Source of the DNA: Desulfofustis glycolicus DSM 9705
Lineage (GTDB): Bacteria; Desulfobacterota; Desulfobulbia; Desulfobulbales; Desulfocapsaceae
DNA length: 64,000 nt
Assembly (NCBI RefSeq): GCF_900130015.1
Contig: NZ_FQXS01000009.1
Location: 62,001-126,000, forward strand
Direction of reading: 5' to 3'
The notes below the pieces were generated by a model. It worked only from the letters and a program-made list of their open reading frames with translations. It searched no databases and had not been told where the DNA came from. This document shows positions 18,117 to 25,699 of the stretch, piece after piece (the stretch's first letter is position 1; each line of letters opens with the position of its first letter). The position numbers and the translations under genes were made by a program.

Positions 18117-19175
18117 ATGGTCCCATATATCCTGAAACGCATCGCTTTGATGATCCCGACCCTGGTGGGGATCATGCTGATCACCTTTATCGTCACCCAG
18201 TTTGTCCCGGGCGGCCCGGTCGATCAGATGATCGCGCTGCTCGAGGGCCACGGCGGGGCGGGCGGTGAAGTGGCCGCCTCGTCGTCGATGTATCGCGGGG
18301 CCACCGGCCTGGACGAAGAGCGGCTTGCCGAACTCAAGGCCCTCTACGGCTTCGATCAGCCGCCATTGCAGCGTTTTCTGGCGATGATGGCCGATTACCT
18401 CCGCTTCGATTTCGGCTCTTCCTACTATTACCAGCGTGATGTTGTCGACCTGGTAATTTCCCGGATGCCGGTGTCGATGTCGCTCGGCCTGTGGACCTTT
18501 TTCATCGTCTACGGCGTCTGCATTCCGCTGGGGATTGCCAAGGCGGTGCGTGACGGGTCCTCCTTCGATGTGATCAGCAGTACCGTCATCCTCGTCGGTT
18601 ATGCGATTCCCGGCTTCGTGCTCGGCATCGTGCTGATCGTCTTGTTCGGCGGCGGCAGTTTCTGGAGCGTCTTCCCGCTGCGCGGGCTGGTCTCGGATGA
18701 TTGGGCGGAGCTGGGGCTTGTTGCCAAGGTCCTCGACTACCTCTGGCACATGGTACTGCCCATCGTGTCGAGCGCCATCGGCAGCCTGGCGGTGATGACC
18801 ATGTTGACCAAGAACTCCTTCCTCGAGGAAATCGGCAAGAACTACGTGATGACGGCCCGGGCCAAGGGACTTGACGAGCGGACCATCATGTACAAACATG
18901 TCTTCAGAAACGCGATCATCCCGATCATCACCGGCTTTCCCGGCTATTTCATCGCCTCGTTCTTCACCGGATCCTTGCTCATCGAGACAATTTTTTCGCT
19001 CGAAGGGATGGGACTGCTCGCCTATCAGTCGGTGCTCAATCGCGATTATCCCGTCGTGCTCGGCACCCTTTACTTTTTCTCGATCATCGGCCTGGTCAGC
19101 CGGTTGTTGTCCGACCTGAGCTATGTCGCTGTTGACCCGCGGATCCATTTCAGTCGTGTCGATGCCAATGGTTGA
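18117..19175 (+). CDS. yejB: ABC transporter permease, YejB type (oligopeptide family)
   Basis: 352 residues. About six membrane segments with the binding-protein-dependent permease signature EEIGKNYVMTARAKGLDE in the cytoplasmic loop that contacts the ATPase. The N-terminus (MVPYILKRIALMIPTLVGI) and the insertion after the first helix match YejB of peptide/microcin-C-type importers. It overlaps yejE by 14 bp. No substrate-binding protein (YejA) or ATPase (YejF) gene is adjacent. Confidence 0.88.
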   Translation: MVPYILKRIALMIPTLVGIMLITFIVTQFVPGGPVDQMIALLEGHGGAGGEVAASSSMYRGATGLDEERLAELKALYGFDQPPLQRFLAMMADYLRFDFGSSYYYQRDVVDLVISRMPVSMSLGLWTFFIVYGVCIPLGIAKAVRDGSSFDVISSTVILVGYAIPGFVLGIVLIVLFGGGSFWSVFPLRGLVSDDWAELGLVAKVLDYLWHMVLPIVSSAIGSLAVMTMLTKNSFLEEIGKNYVMTARAKGLDERTIMYKHVFRNAIIPIITGFPGYFIASFFTGSLLIETIFSLEGMGLLAYQSVLNRDYPVVLGTLYFFSIIGLVSRLLSDLSYVAVDPRIHFSRVDANG

Positions 19176-20211
19176 TACGGTTCCGGCCGGACGGGGTATT
19201 ACTCCACGGCAGCGGCGGTGGCTGCGCTTTCGCCGCAATCGCCGCGGTTATTACAGCCTACTCATCTTTTCCGTGCTCTTTGTCCTCTGTCTCGGCGCCG
19301 AGCTGATCAGCAACGACAAGCCGCTGCTGGTCAGCTACGAGGGGTCCTGGTACGCGCCGCTGCTGTTCGACTATCCGGAAACGACGTTTGGCGGCGTCTT
19401 TGTGACCGAGACCGACTACCGCGACCCGTTTTTCCTCGAGCAGATGGAAAAGCCCGGTAATCGCGCCATCTTCCCGATCAACCATCACGATTTCGATACC
19501 ATCAATTTTCAGATCGACGGTCCGGTGCCGTCGCCGCCGACCACCAGCAATTTTCTCGGTACCGACGACCGCGGGCGTGACGTGTTCGCCCGGCTGTTGT
19601 ACGGCTTTCGCCTCAGCGTCCTGTTCGGCCTGGCGCTGACCGCGGTCGGTACCTTGATCGGCATCCTGGTCGGCGCCATCCAGGGCTATCTCGGCGGCAG
19701 GATCGATTTATTCGGCCAGCGCTTTATCGAGATATGGGGGGCGATGCCGGAACTCTATCTGCTGATCATCTTTGCCTCGATCTTTGAGCCGAGCGCACTG
19801 TTGCTGCTCGTTCTGCTATCCCTGTTCAGCTGGATGGGACTCTCCGATTACGTGCGGGCAGAGTTCCTCAAAGGCAGGAATCTCGACTACGTTCGCTCGG
19901 CACGGGCGCTCGGCGTCAGCGGCCCGGTGATCATGGTGCGCCACCTGCTTCCCAACGGCATGACGCCGGTCATTACCTTCCTGCCGTTCCGCATGTCGGC
20001 CTCTATCCTGGCCTTGACCAGCCTCGACTTTCTCGGACTCGGGGTGCCGCCGTCGACGCCGAGTCTCGGCGAGTTGCTGGCGCAGGGGAAAAACAATATC
20101 GATGCCTGGTGGCTGTCCCTGTCGACGTTTCTCGTACTGGTCGGCATGCTGGTGCTGCTCATCTTTATCGGCGAAGCGCTGCGCGAGGCCTTTGATCCAC
20201 GCAAATCATAG
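19162..20211 (+). CDS. yejE: ABC transporter permease, YejE type
   Basis: 349 residues from ATG 19162. The N-terminal RRWLRFRRNRRGYYS and AELISNDKPLLVSYEGSWY match YejE, including the large periplasmic loop after helix 1. The permease motif is EFLKGRNLDYVRSARALG. Start choice is uncertain: ATG 19123 lies in frame but deeper inside yejB, ATG 19168 is also possible, and none has a clear ribosome-binding site, consistent with coupling to yejB. With yejB it forms the membrane channel of a peptide importer. Confidence 0.86.
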   Translation: MPMVDTVPAGRGITPRQRRWLRFRRNRRGYYSLLIFSVLFVLCLGAELISNDKPLLVSYEGSWYAPLLFDYPETTFGGVFVTETDYRDPFFLEQMEKPGNRAIFPINHHDFDTINFQIDGPVPSPPTTSNFLGTDDRGRDVFARLLYGFRLSVLFGLALTAVGTLIGILVGAIQGYLGGRIDLFGQRFIEIWGAMPELYLLIIFASIFEPSALLLLVLLSLFSWMGLSDYVRAEFLKGRNLDYVRSARALGVSGPVIMVRHLLPNGMTPVITFLPFRMSASILALTSLDFLGLGVPPSTPSLGELLAQGKNNIDAWWLSLSTFLVLVGMLVLLIFIGEALREAFDPRKS

Positions 20212-20407
20212 TACGGCAATCGCAGGTGGTGCCGGACTGTTGGTGACCGGTTCGACGACACGTGTAGTTCTGTCGGTGACGGCAGACAGCGGCGGCTCCC
20301 GCCAGTCGGTCGGCCGGGTGCCGGATTCATTTTTCTTGTGGTAGTGATTTCGGGTTGTTAAGTCGCTGCAATCGACGAGAACGAACTGCTGGGTCATCTC
20401 TCCATTA
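20212..20407. other. Gap between yejE and the mla operon
   Basis: About 200 bp before the mla promoter. A 63-codon frame on the minus strand (20206-20397) has GGAGAG too close to its ATG and no recognisable homology, so I do not call it. No tRNA or terminator with a good T-run seen. Confidence 0.4.
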
Positions 20408-20435
20408 TTGACTTTCAGCAGGGATGTCGTATTAT
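20408..20435 (+). promoter_or_regulatory. Sigma70-type promoter of the mla operon
   Basis: TTGACT (20408-20413), 16-bp spacer, TATTAT (20430-20435). Both boxes match well and lie about 95 bp upstream of the mlaE start. Confidence 0.65.
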
Positions 20436-20530
20436 TGGCACCGTGTTATGCCTCAGCGAGCCGGTCCATCGAGCATAACCGTTTCAGCGAGTGCTTCCTT
20501 GCCCTTCGGCAGTCAAGAGCAGGCATGTTT

Positions 20531-21334
20531 ATGACAGATATTGCAGGAAAAAATGCGCTGGCCAGTCTCGGCGGCACGGGAATGTACATCCTCGCCGACC
20601 TCGGCAAGATGAGCCTGTTTCTGCTCCAGGCGTTGCGCGGTCTTTTTCGCCGGCCGTTTCGTTTTCGCGAGTGTGTCAAACAGGTGCATTTCATCGGCGC
20701 CGGCTCGGTGCTCGTCATATTTTTTACCGCACTGTCAACGGGTATGGTCCTTGGCCTGCAGGGCTATTATTCGCTCAATAAATTCGGAGCCGAAGGCATG
20801 CTCGGCTCGGCCGTGTCGCTGACCTTGATCATGGAGCTTGGCCCGGTCCTGACGGCACTGATGGTCGCCGGGCGGGCCGGTTCGGCGATGTGTGCAGAAA
20901 TCGGCATCATGCGCATCTCCGATCAGATCGATGCCCTCGAGTGCATGGCGGTTGATCCGTTTCGCTTCTTTATCTCGCCCAAATTCGTTGCCGCGATCAT
21001 CTCGGTGCCGCTGTTGACCGCACTGTTCGACGTCATCGGCATCGCCGGCGGCTATATCTCCGGAGTATTGCTGATGGGCGTCAATCCCGGTAGCTTCATC
21101 GAAGGGATGCAGCAGAGCGTGACCAACCACGATATCAATCTGGGCATCATCAAATCGTTCGTCTTCGCCGTGCTGGTGGTATGGATTTGCACCGGTCGCG
21201 GCTATCTGGTCCGGGAGATTCGCGGTGCCGGGTTCGGCGCCGAGAGTGTCAGCCGGGTGACCACCCAGGCGGTGGTCATGGCCTCGATTTCGGTTCTCAT
21301 TTTCGACTATCTGCTGACGGCGATCATCCTATGA
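20531..21334 (+). CDS. mlaE: Phospholipid ABC transporter permease MlaE
   Basis: 267 residues from ATG 20531, with AGG 8 bp upstream (ATG 20525 is an alternative two codons earlier). MlaE is the inner-membrane channel of the Mla system that moves phospholipids between inner and outer membranes. Signature segments: FTALSTGMVLGLQGYYSL, MELGPVLTALMVAGRAGSA, EIGIMRISDQIDALECMAV. It ends in ATGA shared with mlaF. First gene of mlaE-F-D-A-C. Confidence 0.95.
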   Translation: MTDIAGKNALASLGGTGMYILADLGKMSLFLLQALRGLFRRPFRFRECVKQVHFIGAGSVLVIFFTALSTGMVLGLQGYYSLNKFGAEGMLGSAVSLTLIMELGPVLTALMVAGRAGSAMCAEIGIMRISDQIDALECMAVDPFRFFISPKFVAAIISVPLLTALFDVIGIAGGYISGVLLMGVNPGSFIEGMQQSVTNHDINLGIIKSFVFAVLVVWICTGRGYLVREIRGAGFGAESVSRVTTQAVVMASISVLIFDYLLTAIIL

Positions 21335-22113
21335 GCGAACCGGCCGTGGAATTTATCGGCGTCTCCAAGAGCTTCGTCGGTCGGGACGGACGCCGTCAGG
21401 TGATCCTCGATCGGGTCGACTTTTCGATTCCGCCCGGCCAAACCACAGTCATTGCCGGCGGCAGCGGACAAGGCAAGAGTGTGACGCTGAAGCTGATCCT
21501 GCGTCTGCTCGATGCCGACGCAGGCCAAATCTTGGTCGGTGGAGTCGATATCACCGGGATCAGGGGTGGCAGGCTCGAGGAAGTGCGGACCAAATTCGGG
21601 GTGCTGTTTCAGGGAGCGGCCTTGTTCGATTCGATGACCGTCTTCGATAACGTGGCCTTGCCGTTGCGCGAGCGAACCGACAAGACCGAGGAGCAGATCC
21701 GTCAGCAGGTCTTGGCGACGTTGCAGACACTTGATCTAAGCGGGCATGAAGAGAAATTTCCGGCCCAGTTGAGCGGTGGCATGCAAAAGCGGGTCGGACT
21801 GGCCCGCGCGCTGCAGCTCGATCCGGAGATCATGTTGTTTGACGAACCAACCACCGGCCTTGATCCGGTGATGACCCGAGAAATCTATGAACTGTTTGCC
21901 CGTACCCAGCGCAAGCTCGGGTATACGGCGATTATTGTCAGCCACGATATCCCCGCCGTCTTCAGTCTTGCCGATCAGGTAATCATTCTGCACGACGGGA
22001 AAATGGACGCCTTCGCCAGCCCCGATGAACTCCAGTGGTCGACCAAACCCCATATCAAGGATTTCGTCCGGACCACGATGGGAGAACTTTACCAGAGTCA
22101 GCTTGTGGAATAG
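21331..22113 (+). CDS. mlaF: Phospholipid ABC transporter ATPase MlaF
   Basis: 260 residues from ATG 21331. ABC ATPase: Walker A GGSGQGKS, signature LSGGMQKRVGLARAL, Walker B IMLFDEPTTGLDP, and switch histidine IVSHD. MRKRV-like signature variants (here MQKRV) are typical of MlaF. Drives lipid transport through MlaE. The frame is open earlier, but the ATG overlapping the mlaE stop is the natural start. Confidence 0.95.
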   Translation: MSEPAVEFIGVSKSFVGRDGRRQVILDRVDFSIPPGQTTVIAGGSGQGKSVTLKLILRLLDADAGQILVGGVDITGIRGGRLEEVRTKFGVLFQGAALFDSMTVFDNVALPLRERTDKTEEQIRQQVLATLQTLDLSGHEEKFPAQLSGGMQKRVGLARALQLDPEIMLFDEPTTGLDPVMTREIYELFARTQRKLGYTAIIVSHDIPAVFSLADQVIILHDGKMDAFASPDELQWSTKPHIKDFVRTTMGELYQSQLVE

Positions 22114-22116
22114 ATC

Positions 22117-22566
22117 ATGAATACGAAAATGGTAGAAATGACCGTCGGAGCCTTCATGGTGGCCGGATTTTTGGCCCTGGTCTACCTGGCTTTCAACCTC
22201 GGCGAGGTGGGGCTGTTCGACCGCGGTCGCACCTATGAGATCCAGGCCGAGTTCGACAACGTCTCGGGTGTTAAAAAAGGAGCGACGGTGCAGGTGGCCG
22301 GGGTCATCGTCGGCGAGGTCAGCGGGATACGGCTCAACGACGATCAGCTCGCGGAATTGACACTGAAACTGGACCGCACGCTCAAGGTGCCGACCGACTC
22401 GATCGCATCGGTGAAATCACAGGGGATTATCGGTGACAAGTTTATCCAGATCACCCTCGGCGGGGCGCTGGATCACTTCGAGGAACGTGATGTGATCTTC
22501 GATACCGAGTCGGCCATCGATATCGAGTCGCTGATCAGTAAATTTGCGTTCGGCAGCGCCCAATAA
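22117..22566 (+). CDS. mlaD: Mla system MCE-domain protein MlaD
   Basis: 149 residues. One N-terminal membrane helix (TVGAFMVAGFLALVYLAF) and a single MCE domain (YEIQAEFDNVSGVKKGATVQ, GVIVGEVSGIRL, VKSQGIIGDKFIQI). MlaD forms the periplasmic hexameric ring on MlaE through which lipids pass. Close in length to other MlaD proteins. Three bp after mlaF. Confidence 0.95.
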   Translation: MNTKMVEMTVGAFMVAGFLALVYLAFNLGEVGLFDRGRTYEIQAEFDNVSGVKKGATVQVAGVIVGEVSGIRLNDDQLAELTLKLDRTLKVPTDSIASVKSQGIIGDKFIQITLGGALDHFEERDVIFDTESAIDIESLISKFAFGSAQ

Positions 22567-22588
22567 CGTGTCGCCGGTCGGGGGAACA

Positions 22589-23431
22589 ATGCTTCGCTTC
22601 AGCTTGCTCATGCTCGTTTTAATCGGATTGACGGTTCCGGCTTACGGTGCCGAGCTGTCTCCCGGGCCGGAGCAGACGTTTCCCGATCTACTCGAGGACG
22701 AAGCGGTCGGCGACGGTTTGGGTCCCGATCTGCTGGGCGATGAACCGTATATCATCGATCCGCAGCGAATCCTCGGCGACCCCCTGTTCGAGGACGATTA
22801 TTCACTGGAGCCGCCGGCCCTGGTCGTGCACGATCCCCTTGAATCGATGAACCGCGCCTTTTTTCAGTTTAACGACCGCTTGTACTATTGGGTTCTCAAG
22901 CCGGTCAAAACGGTTTACGCGGAGATCCTGCCGGCAGATATCAGGAAATGTCTCGGCAATTTTTTCACGAACCTGACAGCACCGATCCATTTGGTCAATA
23001 ATCTGCTGCAGGGCGAGGTCGGGGATGCCGGCATCGTCCTCGAACGATTTCTGATCAACAGCACTATCGGTATTTTCGGGCTCATCGATCCGGCTGCCGA
23101 TGACTTCGGCATCAGGCAGCGGCATGCCGACTTCGGCCAGACGCTTGGTAAATGGGGCGTGGACGAAGGCGTCTACCTCTGCTGGCCGGGCCTCGGGCCA
23201 TCGAATATCCGTGATTCGGTGGGTTTGTTTACCGATTTCTACTTTCATCCGGTGTTTTATTTTTCCGATAATCTGGTGTTCGACTTTTCCTACGTTTCGG
23301 CGGAGCGGGTCAATATGTTGTCGATCAGTCCCGATGTTTACGAGGAATTGCAGCGTATTTCGCTCGATCCTTACGTGGCGGCGCGGCAGGCCTATTATGA
23401 ATACCGTCGCAAGCTGATCAACGAGCGGTAG
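22589..23431 (+). CDS. mlaA: VacJ/MlaA family protein
   Basis: 280 residues from ATG 22589, preceded by GGGGGAA. MlaA sits in the outer membrane and extracts phospholipids from the outer leaflet. Family core: DPLESMNRAFFQFNDRLYY, LPADIRKCLGNFFTNL, NLLQGEVGDAG, RFLINSTIGIFGLIDPA, FGQTLGKWGVDEGVYLCWP. The signal sequence (MLRFSLLMLVLIGLTVPAYGA) lacks a lipobox Cys, so it is probably not a lipoprotein, unlike E. coli MlaA. A 24-bp duplication starts at its last codons. Confidence 0.93.
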   Translation: MLRFSLLMLVLIGLTVPAYGAELSPGPEQTFPDLLEDEAVGDGLGPDLLGDEPYIIDPQRILGDPLFEDDYSLEPPALVVHDPLESMNRAFFQFNDRLYYWVLKPVKTVYAEILPADIRKCLGNFFTNLTAPIHLVNNLLQGEVGDAGIVLERFLINSTIGIFGLIDPAADDFGIRQRHADFGQTLGKWGVDEGVYLCWPGLGPSNIRDSVGLFTDFYFHPVFYFSDNLVFDFSYVSAERVNMLSISPDVYEELQRISLDPYVAARQAYYEYRRKLINER

Positions 23432-23462
23432 CTCTCCGTGATCAACGAGCGGTAGCTCTCCG
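23415..23462. repeat. Perfect 24-bp tandem duplication over the mlaA stop
   Basis: Two identical head-to-tail units (23415-23438 and 23439-23462), each reading TGATCAACGAGCGGTAGCTC plus TCCG. The first contains the last mlaA codons and the stop TAG; the second lies in the mlaA-mlaC spacer and would be read only if the first stop were bypassed. Confidence 0.95.
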
Positions 23463-23499
23463 GCGAAGCTGCTCTTTAAATACCCAAGAGGTGGATACT

Positions 23500-24117
23500 A
23501 TGAAGGTGCTGCACCTGTTTCTAGCCGTTTTTCTCGTTGCCGCCGTGCCGTCTTTCACTCCGGCAAGCGAGATCGGCCCGACCGAGCAACTGCGGCCGAC
23601 CATCGATAAAGTGATCGAAATCCTCGTTGATGACAGCCTCAAGGGCAAGGAAAACAAAGAAGAGCGGCGCAGCCGGATCATGGAGGTGGTGACGATCGGT
23701 TTTGATTTTCGGGAGATGTCCCGGCGTGTCCTTGGCGCGACCTGGCATGACATCTCCGCCGATCAGCAGGATTATTTTGTAACCCAGATGACCAAGTTGC
23801 TGGAGAATGTGTATATCGGCAAACTGGAGACATATAGCGGCCAGGCTGTCGATTTCGTGGCCGAGCGGGTCAAGGGAAAACGGGCCCAGGTGACGACGAT
23901 CGTCGAGCATCAGGGGCAGAATCTGCCGATCCATTACATCATGCAAAGAGAACAGGATCGGTGGTTGGTCTATGACATCAACATCGAAGGGGTCAGTCTG
24001 ATCCGCAACTACATGGAACAGTTCCGCTCGATTCTGCGGCAGGAGAGTTTCGAGGGGCTGCTGAAGATAATCGAAGAGAAGAACCAGTCGTTTGCCGACA
24101 ACGATGAGCCGGCCTGA
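23500..24117 (+). CDS. mlaC: Phospholipid-binding protein MlaC
   Basis: 205 residues from ATG 23500, with AAGAGG upstream (GTG 23491 would overlap the binding site). Signal peptide, then the MlaC/Ttg2D domain: RSRIMEVVTIGFDFREMSRRVLG, LLENVYIGKLETYSGQ, VTTIVEHQGQNLPIHYIMQ, WLVYDINIEGVSLIRNY. MlaC shuttles phospholipid across the periplasm between MlaA and MlaFED. Its last codons overlap the next gene. Confidence 0.94.
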   Translation: MKVLHLFLAVFLVAAVPSFTPASEIGPTEQLRPTIDKVIEILVDDSLKGKENKEERRSRIMEVVTIGFDFREMSRRVLGATWHDISADQQDYFVTQMTKLLENVYIGKLETYSGQAVDFVAERVKGKRAQVTTIVEHQGQNLPIHYIMQREQDRWLVYDINIEGVSLIRNYMEQFRSILRQESFEGLLKIIEEKNQSFADNDEPA

Positions 24118-24571
24118 TCTGTCAGCAGTCGCCACACCCGAGGACCTGGCCCGGGTATTTCCCTTCCTGTCGCAGCAGGAGCGTGCCATCGTGCAGCCGT
24201 TTGTCACCATCTGCCGCAGAGCGGCCGCAGAGCCGCTTTTTACCATCGGCGATGGTGCCGACGCCTGTTATCTGCTCCTGTCGGGTAGTGTCGCCGTCAA
24301 GAAGCAGACGGGATATGGCCGTAACAGCCAGGTGATCGCCCTTCTGTCGCCGCCGGCTCCGGTCGGCGAAGGGGCGCTGGTCGGCAGCGGCGAACACCTG
24401 ACTGCTGTGCACGCCGTCGTCGATACCGTGCTGCTTCGTCTGGCGGCCGACGACTTTGACAATCTCGCCGCGCGCCACCCGCAGATCGCATTGTCGATCA
24501 TGGGACACTTGCTGCGTATTACCGGACTGAGGCTGGAGAAGTGTTCGGCGCGGTTGGCCCATATCCTGTAA
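24104..24571 (+). CDS. Cyclic-nucleotide-binding-domain protein without output domain
   Basis: 155 residues from ATG 24104, overlapping the mlaC stop by 14 bp. A single Crp-type cNMP-binding beta barrel: LFTIGDGADACYLLLSGSVAV, PVGEGALVG, VDTVLLRLAADDFDNLAARHP. There is no helix-turn-helix, kinase or channel domain. The phosphate-binding cassette does not show the canonical RAATV-type ending, so nucleotide binding is uncertain. Position at the end of the mla operon suggests a role in controlling it or an associated partner (inference). Confidence 0.8.
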   Translation: MSRPDLSAVATPEDLARVFPFLSQQERAIVQPFVTICRRAAAEPLFTIGDGADACYLLLSGSVAVKKQTGYGRNSQVIALLSPPAPVGEGALVGSGEHLTAVHAVVDTVLLRLAADDFDNLAARHPQIALSIMGHLLRITGLRLEKCSARLAHIL

Positions 24572-24590
24572 ACGACTTTTGCCGCTAACT

Positions 24591-24742
24591 CTTATGGGAA
24601 CCTTGAAAAATTGTCATTTCGCCCAATCTCATCGTTGTGCAATCGAATTTTATCATCGGAATATCATGTCTATGCCTGCGGTAAAATGTTCTTACGCGCC
24701 TCTATCTTGAACGAAATTCCGAATTTTCAAGGTCCCCTTATG
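24591..24742. mobile_element. Miniature inverted-repeat element (MITE-like), 140 bp
   Basis: Terminal inverted repeats GGAACCTTGAAAAATT (left, from 24597) and, as reverse complement of the right end, GGGACCTTGAAAATTC (to 24736), extended imperfectly to ATTTCG. The element is flanked by direct repeats CTTATG (24591-24596 and 24737-24742), which look like a target-site duplication. AT-rich interior without coding capacity. No matching transposase is in the window. Confidence 0.7.
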
Positions 24743-24830
24743 GCCGAAGGCCACAACGAACAATGAAAATTATCGTCGTGGTCGGCGGGGCCGCCCGGCT
24801 CTCTCCCTCAACTGCAGCTCGGCAACCTGG
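24743..24830 (+). repeat. Partial copy of the dispersed structured repeat (head region)
   Basis: Immediately after the MITE-like element: GGCCGAAGGCC hairpin, then ACAACGAACAATGAAAAT and CGTCGTGGTCGGCGGGGCCG, the same head as in the approximately 220-bp repeats. The core and tail are missing or decayed. The following 110 bp up to yceD show nothing definite; TTGACT at 24918 could be a -35 but has no clear -10. Confidence 0.65.
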
Positions 24831-24946
24831 ATATCCGTGCTGCCGGATTTGCAGCATACCGCTCCACAGCGCTTTTTTTTCTGGCAGATACGATGGAAAT
24901 GGATTAATCTGCTGCGTTTGACTCTTTGTCTGTTGGATGGTACGTC

Positions 24947-25465
24947 GTGAAGGTTGCATTTCATCAGATTGTCGGGGACGAATATGTCCGCCGCATCAGC
25001 GATGACGGATGGTTCCCCGGAGACGAGGTGACGGCGCTCACGCCGGTCGACGGCTTGGTCTCGCTTCGTCGGATCGGCAGTGATCGGGTCGACGTGACGG
25101 GACGGATGACGGTTATCGTTACCGCAGCCTGTGATCGGTGCTGTCGTCCGGTATCGTCGGAGTTGATGATCGAGTTAACCTATCACTGCCGTCTCGGCCG
25201 GGAATCGGTCGACGGTGTTGCGACGGTGGCCGAGTGTCGCGAAGAAGATTGTCAGACCCTCTTTTTGCCGGAGCCGATCATCGATCTCGGGATTTTACTG
25301 CGCGAGCAGATCTATCTTGCTCTGCCGGCGAGGGTTCTGTGTTGCAGTGATTGCCGGGGGCTGTGCCAGCAGTGCGGCACTGATCTCAACGATACGCGCT
25401 GCTCGTGCCTACAGGACGGTGACGGCGGCCCGTTTTCCGTTCTCCGGCAGGTAAAGGGAAAATAA
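24947..25465 (+). CDS. yceD: DUF177 / YceD family protein
   Basis: 172 residues from GTG 24947. Cys pairs occur in CDRCCRP and, near the C-terminus, CCSDCRGLCQQCGTDLN. These fit YceD (DUF177), which lies directly before rpmF in most bacteria and is linked to 23S rRNA maturation or rpmF expression. ATG/TTG upstream have no better ribosome-binding site. First gene of the lipid cluster. Confidence 0.88.
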   Translation: MKVAFHQIVGDEYVRRISDDGWFPGDEVTALTPVDGLVSLRRIGSDRVDVTGRMTVIVTAACDRCCRPVSSELMIELTYHCRLGRESVDGVATVAECREEDCQTLFLPEPIIDLGILLREQIYLALPARVLCCSDCRGLCQQCGTDLNDTRCSCLQDGDGGPFSVLRQVKGK

Positions 25466-25500
25466 ACAGAAGTCAGTGAGTCTGAATAACGGAGGAAACA

Positions 25501-25686
25501 ATGGCCTTACCAAAAAGACGACATTCACATGCCCGCACCCATAAACGACGGTCGCACGATGGATTGCAGGCTCCGGGGTTGAACCTGTGCCAGGACTGCG
25601 GAGAACCGAAGCAACCGCATCGTCTCTGCGGTAGCTGCGGCAAATACAAAGAGCGCGTGGTTTACGTTCTGGATACAGACGTCTAA
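25501..25686 (+). CDS. rpmF: 50S ribosomal protein L32
   Basis: 61 residues. Begins MALPKRRHSHARTHKRRSHD, and holds two CxxC zinc pairs (CQDCG, CGSCG). L32 is placed between yceD and plsX, as usual. GGAGG ribosome-binding site. Confidence 0.97.
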   Translation: MALPKRRHSHARTHKRRSHDGLQAPGLNLCQDCGEPKQPHRLCGSCGKYKERVVYVLDTDV

Positions 25687-25699
25687 AAGGGGACACTCG

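Noticed and set aside
18048-19238. 396-codon minus-strand frame
   Set aside because: Antisense to yejB; His/Asp-rich composition typical of a shadow frame of a membrane protein.
20206-20397. 63-codon frame on the minus strand between yejE and mlaE
   Set aside because: Ribosome-binding site too close to the ATG, end overlaps yejE, no homology recognised.
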